Shown: piece after piece, positions 47,173-56,216 of the stretch
How the letters are laid out: each line of letters starts with the position of its first letter
Position numbering within the stretch: the first letter of the stretch is position 1
Origin: Spongilla lacustris
Taxonomy: Eukaryota > Porifera > Demospongiae > Spongillida > Spongillidae
NCBI GenBank assembly: GCA_949361645.1
Contig: CASHZP010000002.1
Location: 87,799-151,798 of the forward strand
DNA length: 64,000 nt
Direction of reading: 5' to 3'
The notes under the pieces: model-generated
The model's database searches: none
What the model saw: the letters and a program-made list of their open reading frames with translations, nothing else
What the model was told of the DNA's origin: nothing
Translations under genes and position numbers: made by a program

Positions 47173-48045
47173 ATCATCGTTGATCCTATAAACTACATAC
47201 ACTTGGTCCTATAAACTACATACACTTGGTCCTATAAACTACACACACCTGGTCCTATACACACACTTGGTCCTATAAACTACACACACCTGGTCCTATA
47301 CACACACTTGGTCCTATAAACTACATACACTTGGTCCTATAAACTACATACACTTGGTCCTATAAACTACACACACTTGGTCCTATAAACTACACACACT
47401 TGGTCCTATAAACTACATACACTTGGTCCTATAAACTACATACACTTGGTCCTATAAACTACATACACTTGGTCCTATAAACTACACACACTTGGTCCTA
47501 TAAACTACACACACTTGGTCCTATAAACTACAAACACTTGGTCCTTAAAACTACACACACTTGGTCCTATAAACTACACACACTTGGTCCTATAAACTAC
47601 ATACACTTGGTCCTATAAACTACATACACTTGGTCCTATAAACTACATACATTTGGTCCTATAAACTACATACACTTGGTCCTATAAACTACATACACTT
47701 GGTCCTATAAACTACATACACTTGGTCCTATAAACTACATACACTTGGTCCTATAAACTACACACACTTGGTCCTATAAACTACATACACTTGGTCCTAT
47801 AAACTACATACACTTGGTCCTACATGTATAAACTACACACACTTGGTCCTATAAACTACATACACTTGGTCCTATTAACTACACACACTTGGTCCTATAA
47901 ACTACACACACTTGGTCCTATAAACTACACACACTTGGTCCTATAAACTACATACACTTGGTCCTATAAACTACATACACTTGGTCCTATAAACTACATA
48001 CACTTGGTCCTATAAACTACATACACTTGGTCTTATAAACTACAT
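47173..48045. repeat. 23-bp minisatellite, array 3 (about 37 copies)
   Basis: Same unit as arrays at 16.0 and 40.3 kb, with two shortened units (47255, 47300) and one ACATGT insertion (47822). It begins about ten bases after the donor of the exon at 48056-48102. Confidence 0.96.
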
Positions 48046-48055
48046 CTGTACTTAC

Positions 48056-48102
48056 TGTTTCTGTACACAGTGGTAGTAACATCATCCGCATATCACCATT
48101 TC
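48056..48102 (-). CDS. 47-bp cassette exon, copy in cassette 1
   Basis: Minus-strand, phase 1 to 0, acceptor TATGTAG and donor GTAAGTACAG; encodes GNGDMRMMLLPLCTET. The most diverged of the three copies (internal compensating shifts relative to GHDDGRTSPHPLSAEA), but length, splice sites and following minisatellite are kept. Confidence 0.5.
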
Positions 48103-48709
48103 CTACATAAACAAGATGGTTTCCACAGTTACATGGCAACAGGTACCCAGACCCCATAATTACCACATCACACCCTAGATAATCACGAAGGTAACCAGCA
48201 ACTTAGTGTACACCTACACCCACATGTACATGCAATACAGCACATACATGTACATATAGAGGTGCACATTACAGTTACATGTTTTTCTTGATTTATTTTT
48301 GTTGCATTGCATGTCATAAACACTGTTCACAAAGGATTCAAGTTACTTGTTGCCTCCATGCATGAAAGTGAAATAAGAGGAAGAACCACTGGTCAGTTAA
48401 GTCAGGGTCGGATAAGATTGATCAATAATGGGTAAGGTGCCAGGTTGTTACTGCTAGATACATTGTATATAAGAAACTCCATTTGCATGTACACTTGTAC
48501 TGTGGACTGATTTTGGAATGGTTGGTACATTGTATGTGCATATGTGTGTATTTGCATACAGTGCACACATATACATGTACATGTACATGTACATGTATGT
48601 GTGTGCACTGTATGCAAATACACATGTACATATATGTGTGCACATTGCAAACACGTTACAGAATGAACATGGTGTATACACATTGTACACACGGTAGGTT
48701 TAAGATTAC
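48103..48709. other. No exon seen; palindromic ACATGTACATGT runs
   Basis: 48115-48175 matches 41948-42008 and 16440-16505, extending the cassette duplication. 48530-48640 contains an imperfect inverted repeat around the (ACATGT)n run near 48565-48597 (GTGTATTTGCATACAGTGC and its complement). Confidence 0.6.
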
Positions 48710-48759
48710 CTTCTGAAGTGGGCACGATTGTACTGCTATCACCTCTGACCACAGCACCA
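48710..48759 (-). CDS. Second exon of cassette 1
   Basis: A 50-bp minus-strand exon, phase 2 to 1, acceptor CATGTCTTCAAG and donor GTAATC; encodes GAVVRGDSSTIVPTSE. Its position corresponds to 42187-42308 in cassette 2, with the same entry and exit phases though sequence similarity is weak. Confidence 0.42.
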
Positions 48760-48989
48760 CTTGAAGACATGAGGGTGAATGTTATAAAGCCTAGTCTGGG
48801 GACCAGACTGATGGTTGTACTGTGCAACCATCAGTATGGTCACTACATTATCTACATGTACATATACATGTAAAGCCATCACAGGTGCAACACATGCAGC
48901 CACACTCATTATTTTAGTATGAAAAGGTGACCAGCCAACTCCAGTGGCCATTAATGCAGGTTGTACATACATGTGCACTCCTAAAGCAT

Positions 48990-49495
48990 GTACGTAGGTC
49001 TACACATGACACACACACATTACATGTACACATACAACATGTAGGTCTACACATATGACACACACAAATTACATGTACACATACAACATGTAGGTCTACA
49101 CATATGACACACACACATTACATGTACACATACAACATGTAGGTCTACACATATGACACACACACATTACATGTACACATACAACATGTAGGTCTACACA
49201 TATGACACACACACATTACATGTACACATACAACATGTAGGTCTACACATATGACACACACACATTACATGTACACATACAACATGTAGGTCTACACATA
49301 TGACACACACACATTACATGTACACATACAACATGTAGGTCTACACATATGACACACACACATTACATGTACACATACAACATGTAGGTCTACACATATG
49401 ACACACACACATTACATGTACACATACAACATGTAGGTCTACACATATGACACACACACATTACATGTACACATACAACATGTAGGTCTACACAT
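48990..49495. repeat. 47/49-bp minisatellite, array 3 (about 10 copies)
   Basis: Same unit as at 3.6 and 42.3 kb. All but the first units are the 49-bp form, more uniform than the other arrays. It lies in the intron between 49528-49582 and 48710-48759. Confidence 0.96.
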
Positions 49496-49527
49496 CAGTA
49501 AAAGTATGTTACAGTACATACATGTAC

Positions 49528-49582
49528 TTGTTTAATGTCTCCGATGCGACATCTACGTCAGATGATGGTTTGCTTTCACTAC
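49528..49582 (-). CDS. First exon of cassette 1
   Basis: A 55-bp minus-strand exon, phase 1 to 2, acceptor GATTACAG and a weak donor GTACATG; encodes SESKPSSDVDVASETLNK. Paralogue of 43715-43784. The donor has mutated from GTAAG to GTACA, so use of this exon is less certain. Confidence 0.42.
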
Positions 49583-49729
49583 CTGTAATCATAAGAGAGA
49601 GGAGTGTGCACTTATTGGAGCTTGTTAGAGATTATTAGGAGTATCAGAACAAGGCAAATTTCCTCAGGAATGTATATGTCTCTTGTCACACACCTCTTAA
49701 GTCATTTAACAAGCCACACCCATATGTAC

Positions 49730-49852
49730 CTTCTTCCTGAGGTGAAGATATCAACATACATGTACATGTACCCACCACCAGAGCCACACAATCACAAGAG
49801 GCCATATCAGTAACAGGAAGTGGATTAGTAGTGCCTAGAGTGGGAGGGGCCA
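49730..49852 (-). CDS. Cytoplasmic Ser/Thr/Pro-rich exon, unit B
   Basis: A 123-bp minus-strand exon, phase 1-1, acceptor GAACTCAG and donor GTACATATG; encodes APPTLGTTNPLPVTDMASCD then VALVVGTCTCMLISSPQEEG. Homologous over its last third to 42187-42308. It requires a phase 2-to-1 exon between it and the transmembrane exon, as unit A has; I could not find that micro-exon. Confidence 0.45.
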
Positions 49853-50501
49853 CTGAGTTCATAACTTTACACATAACCCTAGCTACACATGTAGTGCATG
49901 TATGTGTTGTGAGGTACATGTACATGTATGCACACAGTCTTGTTTGTCATGTCTCATGCCATATATGGTTACATGTAGCTGGCTCTACATGTACATACCT
50001 CTTTCATTAAGTACTGAGGTTTATGTGATTCCTAGACAGTTACTATAGCACCTGGCACCTGATTGGTTATGTGTAAAACCACTCCCTTCAAAATAAAGTA
50101 AACCTAGTATGATACAAGCAATGGTACTTCTTAAGTACTAGTGTTTTAGCGCAAGCACAAATGGCTAAATGAAGGCAACGTTAGTGGGTAACATAACATT
50201 GGCATACACACACAAATATACGTACTTTTTCCGAACTGATGTTTGAAAATTCTGAATAATAAAAGATGAATACATTATATAAACATACATGTAATTACAG
50301 GATAGGGAGTTAATGTTGTGATGATACATGTAGGTGAATGGAGGAGGGGGAAGAAAGATGATATTGTACACACTGTAGCTGAGAAAGTGCTACATACATG
50401 TAACCTCTGGAACCCATAAATGTGTGCTTTGATAGCGTTTTTTAAAATTCATTGGTGTTAAAGTAAACTGTAAATGGAAAGAGCTCACATATCCCTTTAA
50501 C
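49853..50501. other. No exon seen
   Basis: Unique sequence between the cytoplasmic exon and the 26-bp array. It is a candidate place for the missing micro-exon, but I found no convincing one. Confidence 0.45.
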
Positions 50502-52268
50502 ATGGCACAATGGAGGGAACATCAAACATTGCACAATGGAGGGAACATCAAACATGGCACAATGGAGGGAACATCAAACATTGCACAATGGAGGGAACAT
50601 CAAACATTGCACAATGGAGGGAACATCAAACTTTGCACAATGGAGGGAACATCAAACATTGCACAATGGAGGGAACATCAAACATTGCACAATGGAGGGA
50701 ACATCAAACATTGCACAATGGAGGGAACATCAAACATTGCACAATGGAGGGAACATCAAACATTGCACAATGGAGGGAACATCAAACTTTGCACAATGGA
50801 GGGAACATCAAACATTGCACAATGGAGGGAACATCAAACATTGCACAATGGAGGGAACATCAAACATTGCACAATGGAGGGAACATCAAACATTGCACAA
50901 TGGAGGGAACATCAAACTTTGCACAATGGAGGGAACATCAAACATTGCACAATGGAGGGAACACCAAACATGGCACAATGGAGGGAACATGGCACAATGG
51001 AGGGAACACCAAACATGGCACAATGGAGGGAACATCAAACATTGCACAATGGAGGGAACATCAAACATTGCACAATGGAGGGAACATCAAACATTGCACA
51101 ATGGAAGGAACATCAAACTTTGCACAATGGAGGGAACATCAAACATTGCACAATGGAGGGAACACCAAACATGGCACAATGGAGGGAACACCAAACATGG
51201 CACAATGGAGGGAACATCAAACATTGCACAATGGAGGGAACACCAAACATGGCACAATGGAGGGAACACCAAACATGGCACAATGGAGGGAACACCAAAC
51301 ATGGCACAATGGAGGGAACACCAAACATGGCACAATGGAGGGAACATCAAACATTGCACAATGGAGGGAACACCAAACATGGCACAATGGAGGGAACACC
51401 AAACATGGCACAATGGAGGGAACACCAAACATGGCACAATGGAGGGAACATCAAACATTGCACAATGGAGGGAACACCAAACATGGCACAATGGAGGGAA
51501 CACCAAACATGGCACAATGGAGGGAACACCAAACATGGCACAATGGAGGGAACACCAAACATGGCACAATGGAGGGAACACCAAACATGGCACAAAGGAG
51601 GGAACACCAAACATGGCACAATGGAGAGAACACCAAACATGGCACAATGGAGGGCACAATGGAGGGAACACCAAACATGGCACAGTGGAGGGAACACCAA
51701 ACATGGCACAATGGAGGGAACACCAAACATGGCACAATGGAGGGAACACCAAACATGGCACAATGGAGGGAACACCAAACATGGCACAATGGAGGGAACA
51801 CCAAACATGGCACAATGGAGGAACACCAAACATGGCACAATGGAGGGAACACCAAACATGGCACAATGGAGGGCACAATGGAGGGAACACCAAACATGGC
51901 ACAGTGGAGGGAACACCAAACATGGCACAATGGAGGGAACACCAAACATGGCACAATGGAGGGAACACCAAACATGGCACAATGGAGGGAACACCAAACA
52001 TGGCACAATGGAGGGAACACCAAACATGGCACAATGGAGGGAACACCAAACATGGCACAATGGAGGGCACAATGGAGGGAACACCAAACATGGCACAATG
52101 GAGGGAACACCAAACATGGCACAATGGAGGGAACACCAAACATGGCACAATGAAGGGAACACCAAACATGGCACAATGGAGGGAACACCAAACATGGCAC
52201 AATGGAGGGAACACCAAACATGGCACAATGGAGGGAACACCAAACATGGCACAATGGAGAAAACACCA
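50502..52268. repeat. 26-bp minisatellite (about 68 copies)
   Basis: Unit GCACAATGGAGGGAACAYC plus AAACATT/AAACATG. Left half is mostly the ATC...ATTG type, right half the ACC...ATGG type, mixed in the middle. Three places have a partial unit (GGAGGGCACAATGGAGGG at about 51650, 51870 and 52065), the first two within an about 220-bp duplicated block. All three plus frames and the minus frames stay open, so the 470-655 residue ORFs are not genes. Confidence 0.97.
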
Positions 52269-52280
52269 AACATGCCTTAC

Positions 52281-52413
52281 CGTATGACAATCGGCACAAA
52301 TACCACCACCACCACCACCACCACCACAATCACCAGAGGCACTCCTACCCCTACCCCCACCTTCCATGCAATGGCAGAGGCAGGGGGAGGAGTTGTCTGT
52401 GTAGGTGAGGGTG
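52281..52413 (-). CDS. Stalk and transmembrane exon, unit B
   Basis: A 133-bp minus-strand exon, phase 1 to 2, with acceptor TACAGCAG and donor CG/GTAAGG. It encodes APSPTQTTPPPASAIAWKVG, then VGVGVPLVIVVVVVVVVFVP and IVIR. The 20-odd hydrophobic residues ended by Arg form a single membrane helix; the run of valines comes from a (GGT)n microsatellite-like tract. Exit phase 2 equals that of the transmembrane exon of unit A at 12299. Confidence 0.72.
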
Positions 52414-52509
52414 CTGCTGTACATGTGCATGTGTGTAAAATGTGTTTGCATATTTATGGACAACAATGACCAACATACACATGTACATGTGTACATGCAC
52501 ATGTTTTAC

Positions 52510-52590
52510 CTATTGATGAGGTCATCAGACTAGGGGCAAGAGGATCTCCTGCAGTAACAGAAGAAGCAAGGGCTGGAGAGGGATTTGCTG
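52510..52590 (-). CDS. Extracellular stalk exon, unit B
   Basis: An 81-bp minus-strand exon, phase 1-1, acceptor CACCTACACAG, donor GTAAAAC. It encodes AANPSPALASSVTAGDPLAP then SLMTSSIG, a Ser/Ala/Pro linker suited to O-glycosylation. It joins in phase to the Ig exon before it and the transmembrane exon after it. Confidence 0.6.
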
Positions 52591-52781
52591 CTGTGTAGGT
52601 GAGATTACAGAGGTTTGGTTGTATACACAACCAGTATGTATCTTCCCCGCTATACATTACTTTTGGTAGCAACTACATGTACATGTACAAGTAAAGAAAA
52701 ACATGAGAAAATTGGTGGTATATAGGATTTGAAGGCAATTAAATAGTGGTGTAAAAAGCAGGGAAACTGTCGTGAGTTTTG

Positions 52782-53160
52782 CACATCGACTTACTACCTT
52801 TGCTTCTTGGACCACCTCTACGATTGGTACGTGTAGGCTGGCCACCTCACGCTACTTGCCATCTTTAACCGAAGCCACAATGCTGACCAACCTACTTGTA
52901 CTCTCGTGGTGCGCACTCACTAACCCTTGGAACTACCCTACATTTGGAAAACTTTTGGTGACGAGGTATCGACGGACAAGGCCTCAATTTGTGCCAAGTG
53001 TAGGCCGAGGGTATTTCCAATGAGTGCGCACCACGAGAGTACAAGTAGGTTGTCAGCATAATTTGTGGCTTCGGCTAAAGATGGCAAGTATCGTGAGGTG
53101 GCCAGCCTACACGTACCAATCGTAGAGGTGGTCCAAGGAGCAAGGGTAGTAAGTCGACGT
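52782..53160. mobile_element. Foldback element with about 135-bp arms
   Basis: Arms 52782-52920 and 53020-53160 are inverted copies (TCGACTTACTACC at one end; GTGCGCACCACGAGAGTAC near the loop) with a 100-bp spacer. The arm contains TGGCCAGCCTACACGTACCA, shared with the interior of the element at 13307-14160. A foldback-MITE arm fragment precedes it at 52705-52770. No coding. Confidence 0.83.
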
Positions 53161-54279
53161 ACTAAACTCTACATATACGACAGTCTGGGACGAGGAAGAG
53201 TTTACGCTGAGAACGAGATGGTGTACGGAAAGGTTTACAAACAAAAACTACAACAGTATGCGATTACCAAGCGTATTGGTAATGGCTAGCGCATGCGCGC
53301 TAGGACCCTGCCAGTGTATACCAGGCCCTGTTTTTCGCCCCCACTACTTATTAAAAAAAGGGGCCTGGGGACGAGGCTATCCAGATACATGCAAAATCAA
53401 ATTGGTAGCGCTTACATTGGGTGTATTTACTAAAAAAAATCAGCGAGTCTGGACCTACATGTAACTTAATGGCCTGAATTTAACCTTAACTCCTTTCAGT
53501 AAGCCTAATTCGCTTGACCAGTGCCTTCTGCACATCTGCATGTAGAAACAGAGTAGGCAAGTCATGTGGCTCTTTAAGGTTGTATGGTGATTTCAGGGTC
53601 ACAATAATCAAGTATCGGACTAATTGCAGTGTTAGCAGGGGGAAAACATTTTTCTAAGCTAGACATGTCTCAAGCTTACTTACAGAAGCAGTTGCAATAG
53701 ATACTTTCTTCTGCCCCAGCTATTTTTCAGTTTATATATGTACTGTAGGTAGGGGAGCTGCCCTTTAAAAAATTCTGTTTGTTACGTTTTGAGCCATACA
53801 TACATATCCATGCAAAGTACATGTACATGTATGGTAGGTATATACTTTCATATCCAATTCGCATAATCACTGCCTCCCCATTCATTGAGTGCAGCAAATT
53901 AATCATTTCTTATACAGTTCAATAAAAAAGTAGGCCTTGGCTTGCAAGACTAAAGAAAAGTCTGGAAGCAAGTAAGACTTGTTATATTTACTATTCTATC
54001 CATTTACACAATTACAAGATGTACATGTATGCTTGTTTTGTGACTTAAAAAGTGCGAAAGTTGCAATGCGGGGATTGCAGCTCACAGTGCTTCCCCATAC
54101 CCCGCCACAAAATCCTGGATCTGACCTTCAACAATCTACTGCATGCTATCACTTCAATATTGATTCATTGGCAATTCCAGCTGTGCGTAGCATCAATAGC
54201 AAAATGTAATGTACATGTATTTTCTGACCATGCAAATATACATGTACAGCATTCATTACAAATTATCATAGACACAAAC
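53161..54279. other. No exon seen (intron of unit B by position)
   Basis: Unique sequence; 53850-53935 resembles the interior of the inverted-repeat element at 15251-15967. No coding signal recognised. Confidence 0.5.
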
Positions 54280-54603
54280 CTTCAACTGTTAGTTGAGCTG
54301 CTGGTGATGTGTCCACCACATATATTGTTGTAGCAGCCACAATAACTCTGCAAGTTACTGTAGTTACATTGTTTTGAACAATTCCCTGAACAATTAGATT
54401 AACAGTAACGTTGTTCCCTGAGTATGTCTGAGCTAATTGACTGATGCCATGAGATGCCCAATTTGAAGGGTCAATATTTGTTAAGTAGTACATCTGAGCC
54501 ACATTGGAAATTGGAGAAGCAGTACATGAGAAGGTAGCAATGTCACCCAATGTGACAGTGGTGCTCTGAGGAGGTACAACTGTGACCTGTGCTTCAATGG
54601 ATC
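54280..54603 (-). CDS. Immunoglobulin-like domain exon, unit B
   Basis: A 324-bp minus-strand exon, phase 1-1, with acceptor CCTTATGTAG and donor GAAG/GTTTGTG. It encodes VTVVPPQSTTVTLGDIATF then SCTASPISN, later NNVTVNLIVQG, TTVTCRVIVAA and AAQLTVEG. The pair of cysteines (SC...TC) about 65 residues apart and the final A-L-V strand are typical Ig. Symmetric phase-1 exon encoding one whole domain is the usual arrangement for Ig receptors. Several N-x-T/S sites (NVT) suggest N-glycosylation. The normal central Trp is in NWASHG, later than usual. Confidence 0.85.
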
Positions 54604-55923
54604 CTACATAAGGAAATATGCATACCATGAAGACACTTGTCTAAATCCTCCTCTGTTATCCACACAACATTTGAGCACAAGAAGGAGCCAAATTTATCCT
54701 AAAGTTATACAACTAAATATTTGTTAGAATAACATGCAGCCCTATACTATTAGATGTATCTCCTAGTTGAGATTGTACGATTCACTGTGTCAGGGCATGA
54801 TATTATACATGTACAAAAGTTAAAAGACACCTCCTTAGGAGTTACATGTACATGTACATGTGAACTTATGCTTTACAATCATTTTTAAGTTTCATATCTA
54901 CACGTAACTGTGTTGTAATTCTAAGGGTTGCCTATTTGTGCTTAAAAGAAGCTACTGCTACTGTATTGGAACCTGTGGCAGCAAGGTTCCATATGAATAT
55001 TGTTAAAAATGTGACTTGCTACAACCAAGAAATGGATCATTTATCTGTTTGTTGCAATCACTAAGACTACAGTTTGTCGTTGGTTCCATGTCACTAGAAG
55101 TTACACGTTAACAGAAAGAATGCTGTACTAGTGGGTCGTGCCCAGTCCCGAATTTCGTCGACTCCAACGTCATACATAACTTGAGCTAGAAACAGTTTTG
55201 AATAATGGAAATACTACATATGTATTTGCTTCAAAATACATCTGCACAGTGTCCCTGGACCAAGTAGAGGTCATATCACATAACTGCTAATAAAATCACG
55301 TAGGGGTGGCCGAAAAGATGTGGCAGGGTCGTCTTTGTATTCAATCATGTGCATAGTGTTTCCAGACCAGAGAGGATGCACACACACCCTCCCCTCCCCC
55401 CTCCCCGGCTAAAGTTGCTACCATTATCAGCAAAATAAAGCACGCCATGAAGCGTGTCTTTGTATCGATAGCAACCCCCCCCACACACACACACACACAC
55501 ACACTTTTCGTATCGGTCCTGAAGCAGACCCCCTTAGCTGGTGGGACCAATGCTAAATAGCTTCCGCCACATGTGTTGATAGAGCATATTTATTATCTGA
55601 CTGCACCAGATTTAAACCTGCATGCAGGCCCCTTTATTAACACCTGGTCACGCATGGCTGTTATTGTGTGCATAGACCTGGTCAGTAAATTTATGTACGT
55701 GTAGGTAAAATTAGTAATTAAGGACTGAAACCTACAGCTATTCTGAGCTGTTAAGTGCAATAAATGATGCCTCCACCACTACCCACAGCAGTGCTTCCCC
55801 CACTGCCACCTTGGCCTGTGTAACTGCTGCCATGGCCGCATAGCGAGACAAGTAGCATCAATTTCTCGTACATTTAAATATAACATCATCTAATTATGAG
55901 TAATAATAACATTGTCAACTCAC
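54604..55923. other. No exon seen (first intron of unit B by position)
   Basis: Contains a short CA run at 55483-55504 and poly-C nearby. No coding signal recognised. Confidence 0.5.
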
Positions 55924-55961
55924 CTAAGATGCACATCACAAGAATAAAGATTAGCATGAGA
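55924..55961 (-). CDS. Signal-peptide exon, unit B
   Basis: On the minus strand, after acceptor TGTGTTACAG, the first ATG (55955-55957) opens MLIFILVMCILG and the exon ends in phase 1 at donor TTAG/GTGAGTTG. Joined to the Ig exon it reads directly into GSIEAQVTVV, as expected for a secreted N-terminus. The hydrophobic core is short and lacks a charged start, so a 5' exon may add residues. Confidence 0.62.
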
Positions 55962-56216
55962 CTGTAACACACAAGAAGAGGTGATTATAATACACTGGAA
56001 GCTTAACCTTTAATCTCCCATCGTCCTACGCGTAGGACGCAAGTTAAAATTAATTTGTAGCAAACTCATATGATCAAAAAATAAACCAAAATATCATTGT
56101 ACTGTAGAAATGGTTATTAATTCAGAAAATATTTTACTTTCTTATAATTCTTCAAAGATTGTCAAATACAATCAATACTGCATTGCTAAAGGATGTATTT
56201 GCGGTAAATTGCAGCG

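Noticed and set aside
50502..52469. 655-, 547- and 583-residue plus-strand ORFs and long minus-strand ORFs
   Set aside because: They are translations of the 26-bp minisatellite, open in every frame because the unit has no stop; 26 is not a multiple of 3, so the three frames just cycle.
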